Positions 1-9,140 of a stretch of DNA of 64,000 bases are shown here, piece by piece. A program made the position numbers and the translations under genes. The notes beneath the pieces were generated by a model, which was not told the DNA's origin, ran no database searches, and saw only the letters and a list, made by a program, of their open reading frames with translations. Position 1 is the stretch's first letter. Each line of letters begins with the position of its first letter. The DNA is taken from the NCBI GenBank assembly GCA_050084515.1, contig CM114271.1, forward strand, positions 9,052,001 to 9,116,000. The letters run 5' to 3'. This DNA comes from Blasia pusilla (lineage: Eukaryota > Marchantiophyta > Marchantiopsida > Blasiales).

Positions 1-644
1 GATAGCGGCAACCCGTCAAAGTCCAACAAGTGGAATTAAGGTCTTCTTTGACTTCTTCGCTCGACTATTTTGCAACCCATCGAAGTACGACGGGTTGCGA
101 GGTGAAAAAAAGTTCTAGTAAGGTTTCAGGATGAAACGAGTGTTCTCCAGCCCATTGGAGTCCAACGGTTTGCAGAATGGTCTAGGGAAGAAGTCATGGA
201 AGCCCTAAATGCAACACGTCGTACTCCGACGGGTTGCAGAACATTAAAGAATGACTAGGTAGCAGGGACATTTTTTATGGAATGCAACCCGTCGGAGGCC
301 AACGGGTTGCAAGCAACTATTTTTATGCTACTTACTAGGAATCTGGTCGTGTGAATTGCGTTGTTGGGGCCTGCTTGCAACCCATCAAACTCTGACGGGT
401 TGCATCACTTAAGGCCCATGGCATCAATATGCAACCTGTCGGACTCCAACGGGTTGCACATGGTACACAGTGATCCTATCGCAACGTCAATCTCCAGGAG
501 ATTTTTGCAACCTGGCGGAGTACGACGGGTTGCATTGAGTCTCAGACATGGTTTTTTCTTTCATCTTGTATGGAACTTGTCAAAAACTGACGGGTTGGAG
601 GATTGCAGGAGATTAGAATTCTCACTTTGGGTTGACGATTGCAG
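1..644 (+). repeat. Intron (3' part) filled with palindromic repeats, family copy 0
   Basis: About nine copies of the 27-nt palindrome (13-nt arms GCAACCCGTCGGA around one central G/C) lie at 72, 147, 211, 284, 377, 431, 507 and 572, plus a degenerate one near position 8. Start-to-start spacing is 54-93 bp and the spacers are unrelated to one another. The stretch ends in a splice acceptor (GATTGCAG, ending at 644) followed by the family's ABC exon, so I read it as the 3' part of the D2-ABC intron; its 5' part lies outside the window. Reading frames that cross it are incidental. Confidence 0.75.
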
Positions 645-1204
645 GATTGTCTCGGAGGGGAAAAAGACCAATCACTGGATCCAAGAATGCGACAAAGTGA
701 AGAAAGTGCTTACAATGCACTCGTCACAGTACAAAGGGTTCCTAGGAGAGGACTTAGTGGATGAGATGCTCATCAAGGGAGCAGAGATTAAAAAAGAAAA
801 AGACTTGGTCGAGTACATACATATGCTAAGATGTGGTTGTCACCATTCTCTACTGGAAAAAAATCCAGGAAGTGAAGAAATGCGCCACACCAGAGCAGGA
901 GCCGAGAGAAGACATTTCAGCATTGGAGCGAGCCAAGTTCATACATGCAACTGTGTCAGCAGCCACAAAGTACACTGCAAGCAAGATGCAAAGTTACATC
1001 ACTTTCCTCAACCCAGAACTTGGCAAGGACTTCTACAAGGAGTTGAAGGCGATTCTTAAATGCCAACAGAAGAGGGACGAAGATCCACAAGGTCGAATCG
1101 AAGAGAAAGTTTCACAGGATCACGTCCACAAGTTTGCGCTATTTGGGATTTCCAAATTCCGGCGGATCATGCTGATGGAAATCACTCTCAAAGGGACAGA
1201 GGCA
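645..1204 (+). pseudogene. Exon ABC, N-terminal part (copy 0) of the ParB/methyltransferase-like repeat family
   Basis: Conceptual translation gives TNHWIQECDKVKKVLTMHSS and, after a frame change near 830, KFIHATVSAATKYTASKMQ and FYKELKAILKCQQKRDEDPQ. The same protein is encoded at 9141-11123 (minus) and 53412-54818 (plus), which defines it as a repeat family. This exon segment is an uncharacterised, probably helical region between the ParB-like exon D2 and the methyltransferase-like part. It starts right after a CAG acceptor at 641-644 and loses homology near 1204, where an inverted LTR fragment begins. The frame change and truncation make it a pseudogene. No function can be assigned to this segment alone. 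Confidence 0.7.
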
Positions 1205-1486
1205 CATAAGCCAACCTTATTGTTGAGATCTCTGTGAGGTTCCTAGATGTCGAGAGAACAATTTGCCTGAGTGTGCTTTAAATTCCACTAGAGAGAATTG
1301 AAGAAGAAAACATGGGTACTAAGAAGGATCGGAAGATATTACTGGAATACTACATTTGAATTACATAATCAACCACACTACTTTACAACATAATAATCAC
1401 TTTATCCTCTCTTTTCATCCAACAATGATCCTCTTGGGGATCGAACTCTACAAATGACTGTAAATTAGAAACACTTGTACATTACA
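1205..1486 (-). mobile_element. LTR family 1, 5' fragment, inverted
   Basis: The reverse complement starts TGTAATGTACAAG and follows the first roughly 290 bp of the intact solo LTR at 40736-42032, sharing GATCCCCAAGAGGATCA, TGAAAAGAGAG, AGTACCCAT/AGTACCAAT and CTCTCTAGTGGAATT-type blocks in the same order. The 3' part of the LTR is missing. It truncates exon ABC of copy 0 on its left. Confidence 0.65.
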
Positions 1487-1503
1487 TATAATGAAACACT
1501 TTT

Positions 1504-1521
1504 TGGGGCCGCTGCCGGGGA
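1504..1521 (+). other. Primer-binding site like tRNA-Asp
   Basis: The 18 bases match the plant Gypsy tRNA-Asp primer-binding site in 16 of 18 positions (mismatches at 1507 and 1512). A CA dinucleotide, a possible LTR end, lies at 1497-1498. It precedes the gag frame at 1939, as expected for a plus-strand Gypsy element. The LTR that should lie directly upstream is not recognisable, because an inverted fragment of another LTR ends 18 bp away. Confidence 0.6.
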
Positions 1522-1938
1522 TCATATCCTTGGCTGAGAAGGGAGAGAGACCCATGGGGAATCAGGGAGCGGGGAAAGAAGCTTCGCCCCTAGAAGACCC
1601 AACAATCTAGTTCTTACTGAAGACCATCTGCTAGCTCTAGCGATGGATGCTTGAAGACAACAATAGATTTGCTGCATTGGTGCTAGAGAAAATAGACCAA
1701 CTAATTAGAATTTGTCAAAGAACCAATCGCCGAACGGTGCTTCGCCCATGAACGATAGTTGTACTTGGTGAAAACCCGGTACTTCTGTTTATGGGAGGAA
1801 AACTTGGCAGGAAGATTAGGAGCACGAGGCACACTCCTATAGATGTAGAAAGAAGAAGTAGTTAACCTCCCTCCATGGACCCTTACCGTGTTGCCACCGT
1901 GCGGGTGAACGCAAGTTGCCAAATCCCACAAGAGACTT

Positions 1939-3600
1939 ATGGAAGGCTCCTGGCCCTCTTCGCGAGAGCAGCGAGCCAATCGGCGCAATAAGCAGCAGGA
2001 AGAGCAACCGGCTTGGAGACCGCCTGGGTTGTCTCCCGGTCTTCGTCCTCGTCCGAAGCCGAAGAGCAAGAAGAAAGATAGGGACAAAGTCTCCACTACG
2101 TCCCTTGCCAGTTTGCAGTCGGACGAAGAGTCGTCCTGGGACCCCTTTGGGGAGTCAGGGAGCGAGGAGCGGATCAGAGCACCTCGAGCGGAACCGTTAC
2201 CTCCTCCATCTCGAGCATCAAGCCCGGGAGCCAGAAGGAGAGCGGTTCCCATGGCCAACACTAGAAAAACTCTGCTAAGGTACCCCACCTTTGCTGGGGG
2301 AGGGCGAGACGATGTGGATAACTTTGTGCTTGAATTCACCCATGTCGCAAAAGCCAATGGGGAAGGTGCAGAGGAGGATTTGTTACGAGTCTTTCTTGGC
2401 CTGCTCAAGAAGTGAGCAAGCTAGTGGTACGAAGGTCTCGGAGCGGATGTCACGGAAACCTGGAAAAGGGTCTTGGAATCCTTCCTACATGAGTTCCGCG
2501 ACCTGGAGTTCGAGGACAGGCTTCTTACAAAGCTTCGCGACCTGAAACGAAGAAAGAAGGAGACCCTCCGGGAATATACCCAAAGGTTCCGGAGCCTGGT
2601 GAATAAGCTGGAGCACACGATTACCTCCCAATTGGTAGATTGGTTCGTGTCCGGCTTGTCCAAAGAAATGGATCGGTACTGTCGGCGAGGCCAACGGGAT
2701 TCCCTGGAGGCAGTCATAGCCTCCGCTGAGGCATACAAAGCCTCAGAGAAGTCCCGCAGCACACGAAGACGGCGTCACCAAGGACGAGGGGCGTCGCATA
2801 CTAGTGCTTCGTCTGAAGACGAAGCGTCCTCCACAGACACGGAATCCTCTACGGAGGATACGTCGGAGTCCTCGGACTCAGAGCAGGAGGTGAAAGCTAA
2901 AAGGAAAGGGAAAAGCAGGCATCATCACTCTCCCAAGCACCAGAACAAAACCCGACCAAGCACCAAGCATCGTCCCCAGCGGTCGGAAAGTCCAGTGAGA
3001 GGGACGGCAAGGAAGGTCGGCAAGTCGACCATGGAAGAACTCAGTAAACAAATGGCTGAGTTGAAGGTACATCTGGCGGCCCAGAAGGACCCCAGAAGAC
3101 GACCTGAGCTGATGAGGCCCAACATTTGGTGTAGTTGTTGCGGAACCCAAGGGCATACTATACAGGAATGCCTACTCAGAGGGATCTACGGTGGATCCAG
3201 GAAGAGGCCACTATTGAAGAAGGGTGGTATGAACCTGAACAGTGGGAAGGGTGCTATGCCGTCCAAGCGGTGCCACCCCCAAACCCCGGGAGAAGCTGGA
3301 TCACGCGGTATGTGCCTCTGGAATACGGGGAACAGAGACCCTTGAGACAGATTATGGGCGCGGCAGCCTTCACGCCACCCATCAAATGAAATTGTTGTTA
3401 TAAGTGCAGCGCAGCGGACCATTGGGCCAACAATTGCCCAAACCCAAAGCGACCAGTGGGACTCAATCCCTTATGCGGGAACTGCAAGAAGGGCGGACAC
3501 ACATCGCCAGTAGAATGCCCGAGCCCAAGGTCCCGCGGTTGTTGGTCAGATATGTCAACACTCCAGCGGCTCAACCAGAGCCCAAAAATGATGTAAATGT
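1939..3600 (+). pseudogene. Ty3/Gypsy gag (element G1)
   Basis: Gag polyprotein remnant. The N-terminal part is basic and proline-rich. A retrotransposon gag core follows (YEGLGADVTETWKRVLESF, ETLREYTQRFRSLVNKLE, SGLSKEMDRYC), then a Ser/Glu-rich acidic stretch. Three CCHC-type zinc knuckles are visible: CSCCGTQGHTIQEC near 3130, CYKCSAADHWANNC near 3390 and CGNCKKGGHTSPVEC near 3475, the last with one extra residue before the final Cys. Gag packages element RNA in cytoplasmic particles. In-frame TGA (2413) and TAG (2422) codons and later frame changes show that this copy is dead. An acidic linker runs on to the protease. Confidence 0.85.
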
Positions 3601-4076
3601 ACAACTGGTCCGAGTGGAAGAAGTAGTGTCCCCGAGACCAAAGCGAGTCACTATCAGTGAGGAAGATTCGACCGAAGGGGCCAACGAGGAATCATCGGAC
3701 TGGCCCAAAGAGTTCCAAGAAACCGTCGGGCCGCCATTTTGTCACCACGAGGTCGAAGAGTCAGAGCGCGGGGATCCCAAAGGTAAAGAAGGGTGCTTCG
3801 TCTTCGCGCGAGGCTAGGGAGCCCAAGACCAAAGCTGTGAACACCTTACCTGCCGGGAAGGCCATCCTCAAAGGCGATGTGGACCCGGCCTTTGATCGAA
3901 GTCATCCGAGGTACTTCCATCAGAATGTAGAGGACCAGGTTTGTGCTCAAGTGCGTGAGGACCAAGAACCAGAGGGGAAATAGACCTCAGAGAAGACAAA
4001 GACCAAACCAAGTTCGACAGTCCAAGCCATTGCGACATCACCGCTGGTCCTAGAAGCTTACGATTTACTGAGGGAC

Positions 4077-5052
4077 TTGGCGTCAACCCCAGCCAACATA
4101 ACCCTGCTACAGTTGATAATGGATAACCCAGTGTACGGGAAAATTTTGCAGCAGTGGAAAATAAGCCGGAAAAAACCCAGGAAGTCGGCAAAGCCTCTGC
4201 TAGTGGTGGATCTGTTCCGGATCGAAGTAGAAGACTTGGGAGCCCCAGAGGTGGAGGTGGAAATTGAGGGCCATACCATTAAGAAGGTCCCCATTGATTC
4301 CGGAAGCGGAATTAACATTATGACGGAGCAAACAACTCGGGCACTAGGGTATACAGTGTACAAGCCCACAGACAAGTATCTAGGGTTTGCGGATCAATCT
4401 AGGAAGAGACCCCTAGGACAGCTCACTCAAATTCCGACCATGCTCGGGGGGGTGTTGTTTCTGTTGGACTACTTAGTCTTGCAGCCCCTGACCACCACGG
4501 GCTATCCTTTGCTCATCGAAAGACCCTGGCTGTAAGGCGCGAGGGTGAATACGGATTGGAAAAGGCAACGTTTCACGTTCCACGCGCCGAATCAGGTCTC
4601 GAAGCGGCTCATCAAGCTGTCGTGGAAATCACGACCACCCCAAGGAGAAACGCCATCAACTGACGACGGGTATACGTCAGATCAAGACCATACAACCGCT
4701 ACGGAGTCCTCGTCCCAGGTGTATTATTTAGAATGTTACGAAATAGACGAGGAGTTGGTGCCCACCAAGCGGAGGTCGATCCGGGAGGAAGAGAAGCTAG
4801 GTCATAGCACCTTCTAGTTTACAGAGAACATGGTTCAGGAGCAGGACTACGTCCAGGTCGTTATTGCAGATCAAAAGTCTCTACGCCTTTGGGCGGATTT
4901 GTCTCCCACCACACTTATGAAGTATAAAAGACTAATGTTTGAGTATTTGGATGTCTTTGCATACTCCATGGATGAAATGACAGGCATTCCCGCACGGTAT
5001 GGTGAACACCGAATTGATCTTAAAGAAGGGGCGGTCCCGGTGCGACTAGAGA
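4077..5052 (+). pseudogene. Gypsy protease and start of reverse transcriptase (element G1)
   Basis: The aspartic protease is seen as VEIEGHTIKKVPIDSGSGIN with the catalytic DSG triplet, followed by ALGYTVYKPTDKYLGFADQS and the PLLIERPWL block typical of plant Gypsy proteases. After a stop near 4533 and an acidic linker, the RT N-terminus appears as YLDVFAYSMDEMTGIPARYG and HRIDLKEGAVPVRL. The element stops abruptly there: the RT palm (YVDD), RNase H, integrase and 3' LTR are absent, and the next bases belong to exon ABC of the methyltransferase-like family. Confidence 0.85.
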
Positions 5053-5590
5053 GAAGCGGAAGCGAGAGGTGCCCGGGTTGTCCCAAGGAGAATACAGCCC
5101 ATCATCCTTGGGAAGACACAGACAAACAACGACCCGGACAAGCATCCTCCTTCAGCTCACCTCTTTACTCGATGAGCTGAACAACTTCAGTTCTCAAGCG
5201 TCGACAACTGCCATCAAAAAATTGACAACGCTGGGAAGGAAGCTCCAACGAAACGGGCACGCTGCCTGGACGGTGAATGGACTGGTGGAAGAGGTTGCGG
5301 TGGATCTCTTGATCGCCGATATGCCCTCGGGGTTGCAACATTGGGGCGAAAATCTGGCGGACGAGGTACCTAAGTGGAATCTACCGCTCACTTATGACCA
5401 GATTGCACTTTTGTTCCCCTTTGCAGACGCCTATCTGAGTGACAGGGGCTGCTTCTTGGTGTTGACTGGAGGGAGCGAGGATGAGCTCTTCAACCTCTAG
5501 TGCGTCAAGAGGTTGCTAAAGTGGAGGACGGCACAATCATGGATCATAAAAAACGAGTACCCACTTCGATCCGCAACGAGTCAGATTCGG
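5053..5590 (+). pseudogene. Exon ABC, 3' part (copy 1): motif IV half of an amino-methyltransferase-like domain
   Basis: From EKRKRE-like sequence onward this matches 9141-9700 (minus). The key block is VAVDLLIADMPSGLQHW, then YDQIALLFPFADAYLSDRGC and FLVLTGGSEDELFNL. This has the shape of motif IV of beta-class N6A/N4C DNA methyltransferases: a hydrophobic strand, D-x-P-x-G in place of DPPY, then a helix and the strand after 'rGcflvl'. The family resemblance is inference. The exon ends in a GTAAGG donor at 5591. Its 5' end is fused to truncated Gypsy G1. A TAG interrupts the reading frame at about 5498. Confidence 0.65.
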
Positions 5591-6002
5591 GTAAGGCTAT
5601 ATTCCTGTACAATAATTTCAATTATCTTATAATGATGTGTAGAATGAGAGTCAGTGTGGGTTTTTTTTGTTTGTGAGCAACCCGTCGGAACCCGACGGGT
5701 TGCAGTTGATTTTGGTTTGTGGATGCAACCCGTCTAATAGCGACGGGTTGCTATCATACGGGTTTCTCTCAGGCGAGCATGGGCTGGTCTAGGCCAGCAA
5801 CCCGTCACCTTCCGACGGGTTGCATCCGAAAACCAAAATCAACTTGGAAACCCAAAAGAAATTGCAACCCGTCGGGTTCCGACGGGTGGGTCCGGGACAA
5901 AACTTCTCGTCGGACTCCGACAGGTTGATCCAAAGTCAGTTATTGAAAATCTTCTCAATGCGACTTCTTTAGTTTCTGACATTGTTTCGTCTTTGATTCT
6001 AG
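5591..6002 (+). repeat. Intron ABC-E1 with palindromic repeats (copy 1)
   Basis: Bounded by a GTAAGG donor (5591) and a TTGATTCTAG acceptor (ending at 6002). Palindromes lie at 5677-5703 (near perfect), 5725-5751, 5797-5823, about 5864-5888 and about 5903-5928. Spacing is 48-72 bp. The equivalent intron at 8708-9140 (minus) also carries them, but with different spacers. Confidence 0.75.
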
Positions 6003-6495
6003 ATGGACCACTCCTACTTGTATCTTTTTCGTTCGCCCGAGCACCATTTCCGGTGTTCAAGATCCAGGATCCTGTGGATCCATGCTCGATGGGTGCACTT
6101 AGATAGTTTGTACAATTCCCCGGAATTTACATGCAAGACAAGACCCGCTTCGGGAGGAAGGAAAAGTCGCCGACCACGATGCAAATGCTCATCGAGCTCT
6201 GATCAAGGCCGGGTAACTTGGTGTTCGACTTAGTGGGCCTTTCGGGGCAAGTATCAAAGCGCGCTGGCGAATGGCGGCAGAACATTCTCTGCCTCGAGGA
6301 AGGCAGAATCGTTTGACCTTTGCAAGGAGGCAAAGGCAAAATACGAAAGGCTCGTTGGGCGCATACAACTCTCCACCGGCCGAGAGCTCGGTTCGAGCCA
6401 CCCTTGGTAGTGACTCCATCGTCACTTCCAACGATTCCCAAAATCGGGAGGGCAGGGCCGAAAGTGATTTTGCAAGAGCTCTCGGACGATGACGA
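6003..6495 (+). pseudogene. Exon E1 (copy 1): motif I half of an amino-methyltransferase-like domain
   Basis: Begins MDHSYLYLFRSPEHHF directly after the splice acceptor. A frame-shifted continuation reads QVFKIQDPVDPC-like sequence, then TTMQMLIEL, a stop, SRPGNLVFDLVGLSGQVSK and QNILCLEEGRIV. This resembles the C-terminal end of beta-class (PF01555-type) methyltransferases: 'P..ll..LI..s..PGDLVLDPFaGSG...A...gR..ig.E'. Here DPFxGSG is replaced by DLVGLSG. The same exon occurs at 8226-8707 (minus). It ends with a GTGAGT donor at 6496. In-frame stops and shifts make it a pseudogene. Confidence 0.6.
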
Positions 6496-7066
6496 GTGAG
6501 TTCAAAGAACTCAACGACCCAGCTTGACTGCATCGTTTGGAGTAGGGAGTTTTTTGATAATTTGGCAAAAGATTTCATAGAATAGATCAAATGTACAGTT
6601 CCGAGCTTTTTTCGGATGATATAAAGCAAAAGATTTTTTCGATCGATGGTGGTGCTTGTAAATGTTTGGTGATCATTTTGTCTTTTCGAATGTGATCGTC
6701 CATGTACTCCACGGTCTTCTACTTTGCAACCCGTCGGATTTCTCCTGCTTGCAATTTTCACTTTATGACCACTGCAACCCGTCGGATTTCTCCTCCTTGC
6801 AACTTTTCGCTTTTTGACCACTGGACCCTTTTTACCACCTCTAGGCAACCTGTCTGATTCTGATAGGTTGCCTGATCGAACTCTTTCGGATCAGGCAGTC
6901 TGGCGGGCTTCTTCCCTTGGCACCTTCCCCTCAACTTGTAAAGGCAGGCGTAGGCTTCTTTTCTTCTCTCAGACGTGTTGGATTCCTTCTACTTGTGCGG
7001 TTGCCATAGTGGTATTACCAGGGGGACGGAGCGGATATTGATCTTTGGATGGGTGTCACATTGCAG
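6496..7066 (+). repeat. Intron E1-E2 with degenerate palindromes (copy 1)
   Basis: Runs from the GTGAGT donor (6496) to a CATTGCAG acceptor (ending at 7066). It holds two half-palindromes starting at 6726 and 6773, where the left arm is intact and the right arm replaced, and one degenerate full copy at 6845-6871. The rest is unremarkable. Confidence 0.55.
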
Positions 7067-7250
7067 AGCGTACAAGGTATCTTGCCGAGGAAGGCGGTGG
7101 GACTCGAGACAGTCACATGGCACCGTTATGGTGTACCTAGGGGGCCAAGGCTCTCGGTCGCCAACATTTTCGATCCCCGTCTACAACCGGCCGGAGGAGC
7201 CACTTGAATCCCAGGACATTCCTTTGTATCATGTCACCGAGGAGAGTTAG
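7067..7250 (+). pseudogene. Exon E2, C-terminal exon (copy 1)
   Basis: A short open stretch after the acceptor reads YLGGQGSRSPTFSIPVYN, then PEEPLESQDIPLYHVTEES, ending in TAG at 7248. It follows exon E1 and its intron in the same orientation, so I infer that it is the C-terminal exon of the family. No second copy is present in the window to confirm this, and I see no known domain. Confidence 0.4.
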
Positions 7251-8146
7251 GTGTAAATTTGTAGATGACGAGGCTGAAGAAATCATAGACTAGGTTCAAT
7301 GTACATTTCCGAGGTTCCTTCAGAGGTAATAAAGGACGAGATTTTTTGAACCCATAATGGTGTTTGTAAAAGTTTTCTGGAATATGTTTTGGGACTTGTG
7401 GAGGTGGTGCAAGAGAAAGGCCCAAAGAGTGTCAAGAACAAGTCAAGAAGATTGTACAAGGTGATAATGCAGCCTAGTCACTCCATTGACCTCAAGCCTA
7501 GAGGAGACAAGGGAGATGGTGTAGGCACTAGGGAGTCTCCAGGGTATCCAATGAAGGAGATAGAGTGCTTGATTGCTGTTGTAGAGGAGGGTTTGAACCA
7601 AGGGGGTGGATCTGATTGTTAGGGCCAAGAAATGAAGAATAAGGGGCTAAGAAGAGGTCAATGGAGGCTGAGCTCAAATGCTTGGACTCTTGTGGGCTAG
7701 AAGATTCCTCATGGAAGCCTAGAGGACCTCATTTGAAGGCCATAAAGCTTGAGAATCCAAGGGAGAGATCTATGGAGTTGAGAGGATCCAAAGAGTGATT
7801 TGGAAGATTTGTGCGAGGTGGAGCTAAGTGGAGGTGTGAACGAGGGCGGGGCTTGAACCAGATTGAGAAGAAGCAAGCATGGGAAGAATATAGAGGTAGA
7901 TCTCACCTTCAAGCATGTCCAAGAGACAGTCGAGCCTATGCCATCAATGTTGCTCAAGAGGCTTTAGTTAGGCAGGGTTGAAGTAGATGAGGTAGAAATT
8001 TCAGGCATAGATGCCTTGGAGTAGATGCTTAGGGTTGGCATCGGGTGGTCCTCCAACAAAAATACCAAGGGCACTGCTTTTTGTTGACCGAGATGAGGAG
8101 ATGTTAAGAAACTTAGGCTCACATGGAGAGTGATGGAAAAATGTTT
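7251..8146. other. No recognisable gene
   Basis: AT-balanced sequence with only short frames on both strands. I see no protein family, palindromes or terminal repeats in it. It separates the plus-strand copy 1 from the minus-strand copy 2 of the multi-exon family. Confidence 0.5.
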
Positions 8147-8225
8147 GTAGTGGTCTTATGATGTCTACTTTTTTTTCGCCCCAAGGAAAAAGGAGGTTTT
8201 TTTAGGGCGAAATGTGGACCACTAC
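8147..8225. repeat. Nested inverted repeat (short hairpin element)
   Basis: The outer arms GTAGTGGTC (8147-8155) and GACCACTAC (8217-8225) pair perfectly. The inner arms TTTCGCCC (8174-8181) and GGGCGAAA (8205-8212) also pair. The 79-bp unit could fold into a two-tier hairpin. It sits at the 3' border of the exon E1 copy and could be a small foldback element or a border of the repeat. Confidence 0.4.
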
Positions 8226-8707
8226 CTACTCTCTTCTAAAGATTTCATGGATTTGAAAGCAAACAAAAATTTCAAATATGTCATAAAGTTTTGAAGAGAG
8301 GAGGCGGATTTGGCCCTTTTTTTTGAAGAGAGACTCTCCTCTCTTCCTCTCTTCCTCTCCTCTCTTACTCTCTCCTGCCAGAATACCAGCCCCCCCTTCC
8401 CTCAAGGCAGAGAATGTTCCTGCCACTCTGCCAGCGCCTCTGATACTAGCCCCCGAAAGGCCCACTAAGTTGAACACCAAGTCACCCGGCCTTGAGCAGA
8501 GCTCGATGAGCGTTTGCATTAGGGCTGGCAACTTTTCCCTTCCTCCAAGTAATGGGGTACCGTCTTGCATGAAAATTCCCGGGGGGGGGAATTGTATAAA
8601 CTATCTAAGTTGTACCCATCGGAGCATGGATCCACAGGATCCAGGATCTTAAACACCTGGAAGTTGTGCTTGGGCCGAACAAAGCAGTAAACATAGGAGT
8701 GGTCCAT
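8226..8707 (-). pseudogene. Exon E1 (copy 2), methyltransferase motif I half
   Basis: Reads MDHSYVYCFVRPKHNFQVF and FKILDPVDPCSDGYNLDSL, then in a shifted frame ALMQTLIELCSRPGDLVFN and LVGLSGASIRGAGRV. The PGDLVF-x-LVGLSG block is the proposed SAM-binding motif I of a beta-class amino-methyltransferase and agrees with copy 1. The splice acceptor expected just before ATG reads AC instead of AG, so correct splicing is probably lost. Downstream the frame runs into Arg/Glu-rich, CT-repeat-derived sequence unrelated to copy 1, so the exon's 3' end has been replaced. Confidence 0.6.
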
Positions 8708-9140
8708 GTGTAAAGAAGCGCGTTGGAAAAAATGTAAGCAACTTGGCCACTGGTCTACTCTCAGTGTGGTGACATAATGTGCAACACTTCCCCAAAGAGC
8801 TTCGCTTAACCCTAGAGAACTTCTTTATAATCCTAACATTGGAGCAACCTGTCGGAGTCCGACGGGTTGTTTTACAAGTGTCTTGTGTTTTTTTTGTCCA
8901 TGAGCAACCTGTCGCCTTCAGACGGGTTGCATCATTCTAGAAAATTGCAAAAGCAGTTGCACTTGCAACCCGTCTGGCTCCGACGAGTTGCATTCACCCA
9001 ATGGAGACTTGCCCTCAAATTGCAATCCGTTGCTTTCAGATGGATTGCAAAAAGACCCAGCTCAAACAATCCGACAGGTTGCATGCAGAGATGCAACCCG
9101 TCGGAGAAAGACAATTTGGATACAAATTAAGAGCCCTTAC
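8708..9140 (-). repeat. Intron ABC-E1 with palindromic repeats (copy 2)
   Basis: Palindromes at 8844-8870, 8904-8930, 8965-8991, 9022-9048 and 9093-9119, plus a half copy at about 9068. Spacing is 57-71 bp. The donor on the minus strand is GTAAGG at 9140-9135. Spacers differ from those of the same intron in copy 1. Confidence 0.7.

Noticed and set aside
1-700. Long reading frame (361-1059) as a gene
   Set aside because: It runs through intron palindromes and then out of frame over exon ABC; it begins at TTG and encodes no coherent protein.
1205-1498. 5' LTR of Gypsy G1
   Set aside because: The recognisable LTR sequence here is LTR 1 in inverse orientation, so it cannot be the LTR belonging to the plus-strand primer-binding site at 1504; G1's own LTR is not identified.
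5677-5703. Transcription terminators
   Set aside because: The strong palindromes could form hairpins in RNA, but they lie inside introns and upstream arrays, are followed by no T-tract, and intrinsic terminators of that kind are not a nuclear plant feature.
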